Shown here: one piece after another, positions 1 to 9,400 of the stretch
Layout of the letters: each line of letters begins with the position of its first letter
How positions within the stretch are numbered: position 1 is the stretch's first letter
Assembly: GCA_013365365.1 (NCBI GenBank)
Contig: JABVXU010000783.1
Location: 1 to 20,647, forward strand
Source of the DNA: Cruorifilaria tuberocauda
Taxonomy: Eukaryota; Nematoda; Chromadorea; Rhabditida; Onchocercidae
DNA length: 20,647 bases
Direction: 5' to 3'
Program-made: the position numbers and the translations under genes
Notes under the pieces: model-generated
Told to the model about the DNA's origin: nothing
Databases searched by the model: none
The model's input: the letters and a program-made list of their open reading frames with translations, nothing else

Positions 1-51
1 TTATTACGAGAAGCAATTCATTCATGTCAAATCACAATAGATCCAAAAAAC

Positions 52-57
52 TTTATT
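52..57 (-). terminator. Minus-strand poly(A) signal AATAAA
   Basis: The plus strand reads TTTATT, so the minus strand carries a canonical AATAAA. It lies about 130-270 bases beyond the possible stop codons of the minus-strand terminal exon, a normal 3' UTR distance. It supports a gene ending here and read right to left. AATAAA is frequent by chance in AT-rich DNA, so the support is only moderate. Confidence 0.45.
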
Positions 58-189
58 ACAAACTGTTTCAAACCAATAGTTATATCTAATCGATGATGGC
101 TAATTCATCTGAATAGCAAACAATTTCTCAGCCATTACATCGTATCACACAACTATATAGCATATAACTTACAAAACTTTCTAGAAGAA

Positions 190-377
190 TTAGCTTCCCG
201 TCAGCTTCGACTCTTCCGAGGGAGCAGACGAATCTTCCCCTGACTTCTGTGTTTTATTCGTCCTGCGAATACTTCCATCGCCCTTTTCCTTTTTCCTTTT
301 TACTACCAATCGTCCACCGCATCAGATGCCATCGGTTTTCCAGCGATGGCACTGGCATTCCTGCCATATCAGTTCAT
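190..377 (-). CDS. Terminal exon region of the minus-strand gene, frame uncertain
   Basis: On the minus strand a strong acceptor (TTATTTGCAG) ends at 378 and a second (TATGGCAG) at 361. Joined in phase from the 1264-1311 exon, the first gives 17 residues after the split codon and a TGA at 322-324. The second gives 34 residues (MPVPSLENRWHLMRW, then a Lys/Arg-rich tail) ending with TAA at 254-256. Below the TGA the first frame reopens and encodes a charged tail (RTNKTQKSGEDSSAPSEES) stopping at 190-192. The third frame is open from 359 to a TAG at 303-305. Which frame is used cannot be decided from sequence alone. Confidence 0.35.
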
Positions 378-2016
378 CTGCAAATAAGCTACTATACTAG
401 CAGGTTTTCTGTTCTATCGTTATGCTATACATTAGTGTGCCTGAAATTGATATCATAACGCAATGCGCTGAAAATTGTTATTTCAGGATAGTATGATAAG
501 TAAATTAAAAATGATATAAATAAGCGAAACAGTTTAGTATTTATTAGAAGCAATGGCCTTAGCTCAGTATTTATTGAAAACATTTATTATAATGTATCTA
601 TTTGTATTCTGAATCTATTTATATAAATAATTGTATATCCATCTATTCCAGGATACTGTATTACTATGTGTCAAGCATCACTGTAACTTTTCCTTAAAGA
701 GATTCCTATTTATGTTGATATTGCTTGGATTCTGTTGTTTTTAGGAATTAAGTTAGGACAGTTTGAGATTACAACAAGTACCATTAATGTTGTTTACTTA
801 TAGAAGTAACTATCTTTACCGTTACTCCTATCCGTAAAGAAAGAACATTCCATGGGGAAAGAAGTCTGAGAAACAAATTGTACACTTAATGTTCATTAAT
901 TAAATGTTGTGATGGCTTGTTGCGACACAGAGTGATTATTTTGCTTGCAAACTATAAGTATGGTTTGATATTAAACTTATTATATATCCTGTTATATATT
1001 CATGATTATAGATTGCAAGAAATGTGTTACGATGAATTCGATATTTCTGAGAAATCTGATACCAAGCTGTGTAAATTCTCATGACGCTACGTGAAAAAAC
1101 AAAGAGTTACGGTCAATCTCTGTAATCAGAAAAACCAAAATATTAACTCGAACAACGTCTTTCATTTAGTGAACACAGCATTGCCTCCATTCCCCGTTGC
1201 AGCAGGTGATGGGACGGGGCAGTCTCCTTGATCCGTTTACTCTGCAAAATACGTTCCGTTTACTCTGGAAGATATGTTTCATCTTCTCTAGAAGATCCAT
1301 CTCATACACTCCTGAACATCCGTGACAAGTAGTGATGGAATATATACATATACGTGTATGTGGATATACGTGCACGTACGTGTGTAATATACATACGGCG
1401 TATATGTGTGTATACTTATATGTGAATGTGCTGTAAGCATGTGTACGTGTACATCAAAAGATATAAAACTGAAAGAAGCTATTTGAAACAAAATCTTTAG
1501 TTACTGGTAAAAGATTAAGAAAAATAGCAGTTAAGCGTACGTGCCATTTAGCAAATTTCATGCTTTCTGCTATCGCAGACAACCGCTCACGCCACACTAA
1601 CAATAATCATTTACCTTCTAGAGAACCAACCGGTTGAATTGGTGGCGAAGGTCGAAATGTGAGAACTCCATTCGGTAAATGGTATATATATGTGGCTCGT
1701 GTTGTTCCACGGGGTTGATCTGAAATCATTAATTTCTCCCGAAGTCAATTTGAAGGTCTTGTGAAATGCTTGTGCTGTGGAAGGGTCATGAACTATTTCG
1801 GTGTTTTTGTTATTAGAACATTCCTCATCTCAATATCGGAGTCTTTTTTCAATTTTTTACCTAGTATTTATCGATTGGCAGAAACGCTGATGACTTTGTT
1901 GTTTGACCTTCAAATTCTTGTTCGTAAGGCACTCAAAACTGATTCATGAGGTTTGAGCACCTCGAGAATAAACTTCGTGAAGTTATTCCTTATTATATAT
2001 GTCCTTTTACGGGCCT
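190..2016 (-). CDS. Partial minus-strand spliced gene, 3' part, unrecognised protein
   Basis: I do not recognise the protein. Four exon candidates run right to left and join in phase. 1933-2016 (acceptor GATAAG) encodes a stretch containing FILEVLKPHESVL. 1615-1719 (acceptor GATTTCAG, donor AAG|GTAAAT) encodes QPRGTTRATYIYHLPNGVL and continues with a proline-rich PSPPIQPVGSLE. 1264-1311 or longer (acceptor TGTTCAG) encodes VYEMDLLEKMKHIFQ. A terminal exon starts at 377 (acceptor TTATTTGCAG) or 360. Internal junctions are all phase 1, so the frame holds across three introns. These blocks have clearly higher GC than their surroundings. The 1615-1719 exon is the most convincing and the 1933-2016 exon is weaker. 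Exon 1264-1311 could instead read through to a stop at 1166-1168. Further 5' exons would lie above 2016; a candidate near 2190-2225 is too weak to include. No domain was identified. Confidence 0.42.
393..1165. other. AT-rich stretch, probable intron of the minus-strand gene
   Basis: If the minus-strand model is right, this is most of the last intron (378 to 1263 or 1165). I see no convincing exon, RNA gene or repeat in it. The 69-codon plus-strand reading frame at 249-458 overlaps the terminal exon and is taken as its antisense shadow. Confidence 0.3.
1339..1453. repeat. Alternating purine-pyrimidine tract (TA/TG/CG-rich)
   Basis: About 115 bases of imperfect alternating purine-pyrimidine steps, with units such as TATATACATA, ACGTGTATGTG, ACGTGCACGTACGTGTG and GTATATGTGTGTATAC. 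It lies in the intron between minus-strand exons at 1311 and 1615. Such tracts are prone to Z-DNA or cruciform formation and to length variation. The 67-codon minus-strand frame through it (rich in His/Tyr/Ile) is a product of the repeat and not a gene. Confidence 0.75.
1615..1719 (-). CDS. Best-supported internal exon of the minus-strand gene
   Basis: This 105-base block is open in one frame (2 bases + 34 codons + 1 base) and bounded by a good acceptor (ATGATTTCAG, minus strand) and a good donor (GAAG followed by GTAAAT). The product has Tyr/Thr-rich and Pro-rich parts (TYIYHLPNGVLTF, then RPSPPIQPVG). It is markedly GC-richer than its flanks. The final split codon is completed as Gly when joined to the exon at 1311 and below. 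No family was recognised. Confidence 0.55.
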
Positions 2017-3998
2017 CTTATCGCAAATTAAATTAATTAATAATTAAAACACTTGAAATTTACCAGTGTATGAGTCATTTGATAAAGTGATTCTGGAAAA
2101 TGGAATTGAAAATTAAACCTTAGTTAAAGGTCTAAACCTTAGTTTCAGAAAAAAGTTTCAAAAATTGTTTGTTTTGATTCTTCACTGGTAACTCGTTCTT
2201 GATTTTCATCCTTGCAGCATCCTATGGATTACTGAATTGTTATGAAAAATTGCTTAAATATCTGTTACAGTTCCGTCGTATAACGTGGGAAATTTTTTTA
2301 GTTTAATCAATAACGTGGTTTGATGCTTCTATATTTTCTGCCTCATTCACTAAGTTTTCATTTGTTTACTTAGATAATCTGCGGTAAGCCGGGATAAAAG
2401 CTCGTATTAAGGTAGCAAAAGTCACTCCCTCTGCTAAGAAGTTCGCTGTACGCAAAGAGTGTAAGAATGTGAACAGAAAAGGTAAACGAGGATTTTTTTC
2501 TCGAATAAAAAAGGTGTAAGGAAAATGCTAGTCACTGTTTCTGTACTTAATGCTTTTACCTTTTTTAATATAAACAATATTGACTTATTTTCGAAGTTGG
2601 TATCTAAGCCATGATGCATTTCAGAAAGTCTGCCGGAGAAGATCGTAAATGCATAAATCCCAAAAACATTGGCGTCAAAGAATAAGCCAAGAAAGAAGAA
2701 AGACAGGTAAACAATTTACCGGTTAAAAATATTTTATGTTATCGTAAGGTGTGATTTATTAGCATTAGAATAAATGATAAACGATATCTGTCCATTTATA
2801 TATTACGTACAACTCAATCTCTTTTATATATAATATTATAAAATAGCATTGCTTGTATCGATTTCATGCGGAGGTGGTAGAGAAATTTTTCTCTATGTAA
2901 TTACTTAATTAGTAATTACTATGTTATTACTGTTGTTGTAATCTGTAATAAAAATATTCGGCATGCAAAATTGTTCGCGCAATAATGCTAGGCAAATGAT
3001 ACGTGTAAATGCGTGTGTAATTCAAAATGGAAGGAAATTGAATTTATCATTTAATTGTTTGCTGCCATTTCAAGAACGAAATTTATGAGCATGAACATTC
3101 TTTCAGAATAGTCATTTCATTGAAATGATTGATTATTGTTCAACGATCGAATTATCAAAGTAATGTATTGCACTGTAATTAATTTATTAACTGATATGAA
3201 GAATTGATTGTAAATTATATGAAAAAGAAAGATTGTAAAGAAACTGTCCAATGAGATAAATAATCTTCGATGAAAAGAATTTTCAATTTAGATCAATCTT
3301 TCATTGAATCAGTTATGCAATATTTTAAATCTGATATTTAAATATCAAATAATTATATGAAAAATATGATTTTGTTGAAAAATAATTTTAGCTCGAAAGT
3401 GAAAGCATAAGTTCAAAATTATTTTCTGAACATTTTAAAAAATGCGAAGAGTTTAATTCCGTCACAAAATCTACGCAATATTCACTCTAATAAAACTTCA
3501 TAGTTTCAAGCTAAAGCATGAATATCATGAAAACTATTAGTTACACTGTAAATTCTGACATGGAAACAAATTATTATTGCTAATACAGAAGGATTTGCAA
3601 TTAACGATATTTTATTTTGATTAAAATTGTGTTAAGAAAGGTTAAGATATTTGATGGCGCAAACAGACATACTTGTAGAAATTGCGCTTTTTTTCAACTT
3701 TTTGTTTGTGCTAAAATATTTAAAGCAAGAATACTAAAATTAAATTTTGACTGTAGTGTTTAAAACTTTAGATTACTTTACCACTTCTACTTCAATCATC
3801 TTAACTTTGTTTGCACAGATTGAAGAGGTGTTCAGTAAGCAAATCGTGCTTATTCACCACAACAGTCTATTCTTAAATTTCATACACTATTTTAATTCCT
3901 GGAAATAGGTTTTTCAACGCAGTGCTGACAATCCTCTCCCGTATTCCATCCTCATCATACTTTTAACTTTCATGGATTTTCGAAAATGACGATTTTAG
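2017..3998. other. AT-rich interval between the two oppositely oriented genes
   Basis: This should contain the 5' side of the minus-strand gene and the upstream region of the plus-strand receptor gene, because the two are read away from each other. I cannot place a promoter: no clear TATA or initiator context stands out. Two Lys-rich plus-strand patches (2400-2519 and 2626-2706) with splice-like borders are described under findings. A 27-codon frame at 3654 (MAQTDILVE...) is most likely chance. Between 2720 and 3640 I see only simple AT-rich sequence. Confidence 0.4.
3991..3998 (+). promoter_or_regulatory. Splice acceptor just upstream of the receptor start codon
   Basis: GATTTTAG ends 22 bases before the ATG at 4021. 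In nematodes this is a typical position for spliced-leader trans-splicing or for the end of a 5' UTR intron. Processing here would also remove an upstream ATG at 3986 that opens a 28-codon frame overlapping the receptor start. No spliced-leader evidence is available from the genome alone. Confidence 0.4.
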
Positions 3999-4020
3999 AA
4001 TTGGCTAAACGCCTGTCGAT

Positions 4021-7000
4021 ATGCCTGCTATCATATATATCTTCTGGCTTGTTTATCTCTTCCTTGCTCTGATAACAAATTTCGTATCGACAAGCATCGA
4101 CGAAAAGCAATTGTACACCGATTTGTTAACCAATTACAATATATTAGAGCGACCTGTAAGCAATTCAAATGCTTCGTTAGTTATTAAAATGCGACTTTTC
4201 CTGCAACAAATTGTTGATGTTGACGAGAAGAATCAAGTGGTTCAAATAAATGCATGGATTCGATATGTCAGTTTCGTACTTTTAATTCTTCCTGAATAAA
4301 ATAGCTGAAAAGTTTTTGCTAACTTTTGTTTTTTAATTTTCAAAAAAAGTTGCAGAAACTTTGTATCAAAAATTTCTAGATTTAATTTCACAAAGCTCTA
4401 ATTTAAATTCTTCATAGTTCCATATGTTTTTACTGTTTATCTCAAGATTAGAAGTAAATTTTAAAATAAAAATTAAAGAATCATTTTCAATTTTTATGCT
4501 ATTATTTAGAATTATCACTAATAGATTTGGGAAGATTACAAGTTGAAATGGGATCCTCGAAAATATGGTGGCATCAAGGATTTGCATTTTCCGGGTGATA
4601 ATTCACGAATATGGAAGCCTGATATATTATTGTACAACAGGTCCTTATGGCTAATTTTCCCACAAAAATAATGGAGGAGTGTTAAATCTCGGATATATAT
4701 GTATGAATAGCTAAATAGCGATATTAAGTTTTATTTTTGGAATTTTTGAAATATCAGTTTAAGCGACACTGGAAGTTTTCTGGTAATGAAGCAACATTTT
4801 AAAAAACGAATCATTTTTTTGTAGTGCTGGTGATAATTTCGATTCAACTTTCAAAAGTAATTTATTGGTGTATAGTAATGGGGAAGTGAATTGGATACCA
4901 CCTGGTATTTTGAAATTCAGTTGTAAATTGGATATCACCTGGTTCCCGTTTGACGATCAAATTTGTGGGCTAAAAGTAAGTATTCCATAGTGGAAATTAG
5001 TACTCTCTTTATATGATACGGAAAATTAATGTATTTAACTGTATGATATGGTAGATCGATCAATAAAGAATTGTTAAATCACTTAATTATAACTGAAATT
5101 TTCTGAATAAAGTACCACTAGCAGAAAAATAAAACAAGCTCAGGATAATTACTCATCAAGAGTAATTATCTCATCAAGTGTGATAAGTTTTCGACAGTAT
5201 TGATAAAAGCTACTGATAGCAGTCATCATGAAGAGAATCTGATAGCAAATGGTACTGCTTGTTTTATTATCAGTGATAAAGGAAATTTTTTACAATTTAT
5301 CAAACAAAAAAATTAAATTTTAAATTATCTATCCGTTTTGAAGCATATTTTATGAAAGATATTTCATTCTTCACTTAATTAGTACAAGTCACTTTACAGT
5401 TTGGTTCATGGACACATAATGGATTCGCATTAGATCTGCAAATTGATGCTGATGATAGTAATTCAAGTAATAACTTATTCAATTACAGGAATTAATTCAT
5501 GAAATGTTTCTATATTGATTTAATGAATCATTTATGTTTTCATTCAGTGTAATAATTTATTTAGTTGGTAGTCACTCTTCTAGAAAATTCTAGAAGACAG
5601 TATAATTCAGTGATTGATTAAGACAAATCTTTTTCAACAATTATTTACTTCGGTTTAAAGTAATTGCAATGAATAAATTGACATACTTTATGATCATTGT
5701 ATTAAGTTTTTTTTTCGTTATTTCTTTATTAATTTATTTATATCAGTTAGTTTATTAGTTTATATTCATTAATTAAGCTCATCAGATGGACATTAGTGAT
5801 TACGTATTGAACGGTGAGTGGGATTTGATTGCAACACCTGCCGTACGTAACGTTAAACGTTTCGTATGCTGTCCGGAACCTTATCCGACAATAACATTTT
5901 ATATGCATATCCGTCGTAGAACTCTATACTACGGTCTGTTCATTAATTAATTAATTAATCAGTTCTATTTTTTCAACGTATTTTAATCAAATTACTTAGT
6001 GAACTATATGGTTACTTACTAATTTGATTGTAATTTTTAAATACATAGCGCTTAAGTACGAATTTTTTAATTTTTCAATTTTAAAATTATCATTTATATC
6101 ATTCAATAAAAAAGCAAATTTGATCGAAATATTTCAAGAAATTCGAATCTTATCTTACTTTCACTTCTACATTCATTCAAATTTCCTAACATGAAACTTT
6201 GAAACTTCCGTTTTTAAGGTTTTAATTTGTTAATACCAAGTTTACTAATTTCTCTAATGACTATGCTTGGTTTTACATTACCACCAGATGCTGGCGAAAA
6301 GATTACATTAGGTTTGATTCTATGTAATATTTTTATTTTAAATTTTATATTAAATTGTTTCTTTCTTTTGTTACAAAAAATTAGACAGATTCTCAAATTT
6401 TCAAAATAGTTTGGAATTTGAAATTAAACTTAAGGAAAAAGAATTAGCAATGTATTAAATTGAATTTATAACTTATGTGATATATAGTTTACTTGATAAT
6501 TTACAGAAATTACAATTTTGCTCTCTATTGTATTCTTCATGAGTATGGTTGCTGAAATGACACCTGCAACTAGCGAAGCTGTACCATTAATTGGTCCCTT
6601 TCATTTCTTTGTTTTTAAGTTTCCCTAGAGAGAGTAAAAAAAAACAATTGAGGGATTGAAGAATTGACTCTACGATCAGTTATCATCTAATGATATCATT
6701 ATAATCCTTGATTAATTAATTTATTTACCCTCATTCACTATTATCAAGTCATGATTCAGGAGTGTTCTTTTCATGCTGCATGTTGGTTGTATCAGCATCT
6801 GTCGTTTTCACCATTGTCGTACTCAATTTGCATTTTCGAACACCTGAAAGTCACGTTATGACGCCACTTGTACTCCTTCCATCTTCTTTTTTTCACGTTT
6901 CTTTTTAAATAGCATGTATTTTGAAAATGATCGCTTTATCATTAGCAAAACGATCAATATTTTCTACTACTCAATATTTGATAGGGAAAAAATGCCATTT

Positions 7001-7595
7001 CAAGGTTCGACGGATATTACTGGAATGGCTTCCATGGTTATTAATGATGTCACGTCCCGGTACCAAGTACAGTTGTGGTGAAGCATTTACGGTATCGGAA
7101 ACAAGCAGTAGGACGAAAGAAGATGAATATAATCCGTTTGTTGAAGAAGTTCTATCCGGAAGGAATGCTTCCGATGCACAAATTTTACTACTTCATCAGC
7201 TTTATTTGAAATTGAAACAGGTATTATTGTCAGGTATTGTTATCTAAGATATCTAAAAATTGAAGAGTTTTGTAATTTGTAATTGAAACTAATTAAATTT
7301 AATCGTAAATCGTTATACTTATTATCAAAGTGTTATCATTCGTTAACACTTAGTATTAAACTCAGACTTTAGTTAATTTTCATTTTATATGAAAAAGCAT
7401 GAAATCTCATCAATTTTTGCTTTTTCATTTCAGATCAGTGATCAAATGATCGAAGAAGAGGAATCAGAACGTTTGCGAAATGATTGGAAATTTAGTGCAA
7501 TGGTTGTTGATCGAGCATGTCTTATCTGTTTCTCATTGTTTATCATATTATCAACATGTTCCATCTTACTTAGTGCACCACATATTACTTTATGA
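4021..7595 (+). CDS. Nicotinic acetylcholine receptor subunit (alpha-type Cys-loop channel), 10 exons, complete
   Basis: Ligand-gated cation channel subunit of the cell membrane, expected to act at cholinergic synapses as part of a pentamer. Exons: 4021-4266, 4525-4640, 4825-4975, 5400-5466, 5778-5933, 6219-6311, 6507-6593, 6760-6869, 7005-7220, 7434-7595. All junctions keep frame, giving 467 residues. A hydrophobic signal peptide (about 1-25) follows an in-frame upstream stop. The ligand-binding domain has loop D Trp79, loop [10 protein letters not shown] (112-120), the Cys-loop C154-C168 with 13 residues between, loop B Trp175, and loop C vicinal Cys224-225. M1 is about 246-268 ([10 protein letters not shown]), M2 273-293 with Glu272 before it, M3 303-328, and M4 437-461. 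The cytoplasmic loop is short (about 105 residues). Sequons are at N50 (NAS) and N192 (NST, built across the exon 4/5 junction). Nearest type by feel is the nematode ACR-16/alpha7-like group; the exact orthologue cannot be named. Exon 5 uses weaker splice sites (acceptor ATTAATTAAG, donor ACG|GTCTGT), chosen because they alone keep the frame. Confidence 0.97.
5128..5268. repeat. Small inverted-repeat element inside receptor intron 3
   Basis: AATAAAACAAGC at 5128-5139 is exactly reverse-complemented by GCTTGTTTTATT at 5257-5268, enclosing about 117 bases. Inside, GATAATTACTC (5144-5154) and GAGTAATTATC (5160-5170) form a perfect 11-bp stem with a 5-base loop. CTCATCAAG and CTGATAGC each occur twice. 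It resembles a short non-autonomous terminal-inverted-repeat element or a folded intronic RNA. I see no clear target-site duplication and no coding capacity. Confidence 0.5.
5576..5597. promoter_or_regulatory. Palindromic heat-shock-element-like site in receptor intron 4
   Basis: The core TTCtaGAAaaTTCtaGAA (5578-5595) is four perfect alternating NGAAN pentamers, the consensus for heat shock factor trimers, inside a 22-bp perfect palindrome with 10-bp arms. It sits in the intron 5467-5777, about 200 bases before exon 5. Function is inferred from the motif only. Confidence 0.5.
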
Positions 7596-7625
7596 ATACT
7601 TTATAATACTCGCAAACTTTGAGAG

Positions 7626-7631
7626 AATAAA
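7626..7631 (+). terminator. Poly(A) signal of the receptor gene
   Basis: AATAAA lies 31 bases after the TGA stop that ends at 7595. This gives a short 3' UTR, common in nematodes, and supports gene termination here rather than continuation into the following 6 kb. Confidence 0.7.
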
Positions 7632-9368
7632 AATGTCATCTATTAATGGAAAATTATTTTTATGATAATTTAATTTTAATCATTATCGCAGTAAAACTAC
7701 AGTTGATTAACTTTATGATAAAGTAGAACCAACATACTAATCAGTATTACTTTTACTTGATGATTAAATTAATAATTTAACTTAACAATTAAATGCATGT
7801 TTTTAATCAAATAAATTTTTACTTCTTGAACATTTTACAAAAATAAACAATTAATTAAAAAGATTGATATGATAACGGAAATAAATTTATGAGTAATGAG
7901 TTCATGATAATCAAGAGAGTTTTTTCCGCCTTACTTTCTTATTTTCTGAAATTCTAAAAGACAGAAAATTGCATAATCTTCATGAATTAGTTTTTAAATA
8001 TCAATAGCAATCATATTAATTGTTTAAATAATTAAGCTAATGAAAATTCAAGTAAATAAATTTTTAGTAAATTCTTTATGGGAGAAATTAAAATATGCTC
8101 TCATCCATCAAGAAAATAACAATATAAACATTTGAATGACTGAACTTTTTTCATGCATAAATCAATTTTTAGCTAATTAAGCAAAATTGTATGAGTGTGA
8201 ATTATTATAAGGAAATCATCTTGTTGAAAATATTTTATCAACTGGTTTTTGAATGATAATTGAATTTTAATAGAAAGTTCAAGATAATATTCACGTTAAT
8301 ACTCACATTATAGCTATCTCAATCATTACAACTATTTTAAAGGATAATATTATTTCGAGCATTTTACAATCTAGATATCTTTCAAAATTTATTTTAACGT
8401 TTTTCATTTTAAACAAGTTGCCAGGATTTATAATTTCGAGAAAAATAATCGCTGTGTAAAAGAGTTAGTGAATGAAGAAATACTAATAATATTTCCGGTA
8501 TTTGAAAGAGATTTCATAAATTCTTAAATCTCAATTATTTAAACTTTCAATAGTTGAAAGTCAAATATTTCTAATCTAAACAATTTCAGTGGCATTACTC
8601 TTCAAAAGGTTTGATTTTAAATTTTAGTATATCAACATGTTAATTCCGAAATACTGTAAAATTTTTCTAGAATAATTATCATTTATAATATGAAATTACT
8701 TTAATATGAAATAGACAATTTAAAACGAAAAATTAATTATCATTAATATTGTCATTATTAATCTGTTGTATCTATTGATATTTAAATTTCGAAATTTCAG
8801 ATTGAATTCAATTTGGTAACTAATCTTCTCTATTAGCTATAGTTAGAACTAAACAACTAGAGTTATTTCAATGAAAATCAACCGATATATTGAACTGTCT
8901 TATCGGAGACTAATAAACACAAATCGGCGATAGCTGTAACAATACTTTTTTGAAAAGAAATACTCAATAAAATTTAACTCAAACAGTCAAAGATTCGAAA
9001 GTAAGTCAAAAATCGAAAATTAAATATGAAAGAATATTATCACATAATTTAAAATGATCGCTATAAACTTATATTAATAATTTAATGTGAAATAGACGAA
9101 TGCTTTGATATTAAATAAAAATTGCTTTTTTACGAATTCTCTTCAATTTCTTCCTTCAACTTTAATAAATTTCGAAAATTATACATTTGCTGAAAATTAT
9201 ATATTCATTTAAAGAAGGAAATGAATTTTTCACAATTACACATAGTTGTTTGAGTGCATATCATTTTTAGCTGAATATATAATTTAGAGGAATATATATT
9301 ATTTTTCGGTATTATGAAAATTGTTGAAATCATTGAACAGGAAAAATCAAAATTTGATTTCCCTTTTA

Positions 9369-9400
9369 ATTTCGATTGAAAATTTTCGGTCAATCGAAAT
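9369..9400. repeat. Hairpin with 10-bp arms
   Basis: ATTTCGATTG (9369-9378) is exactly reverse-complemented by CAATCGAAAT (9391-9400) around a 12-base loop that itself contains AAAATTTT. It is not followed by features of a known RNA gene, and the stem is too short for a microRNA precursor. Confidence 0.5.

Noticed and set aside
322..324. In-frame TGA in the minus-strand terminal exon as a selenocysteine codon
   Set aside because: No selenocysteine insertion element or selenoprotein similarity was seen; alternative acceptors or decay explain it more simply.
249..458. 69-codon plus-strand reading frame
   Set aside because: It lies antisense to the minus-strand terminal exon, which has better splice and poly(A) context.
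1288..1491. 67-codon minus-strand frame rich in His, Tyr and Ile
   Set aside because: Produced by the alternating TA/TG tract.
6214..6396. 60-codon minus-strand reading frame
   Set aside because: Shadow of receptor exon 6 (M1 and the start of M2) on the opposite strand.
6921..7247. 108-codon frame starting at an internal ATG
   Set aside because: Its first 28 codons are intron; only 7005-7220 is exon 9 of the receptor gene.
7480..7665. 61-codon plus-strand frame
   Set aside because: Alternative frame over the final receptor exon and its 3' UTR.
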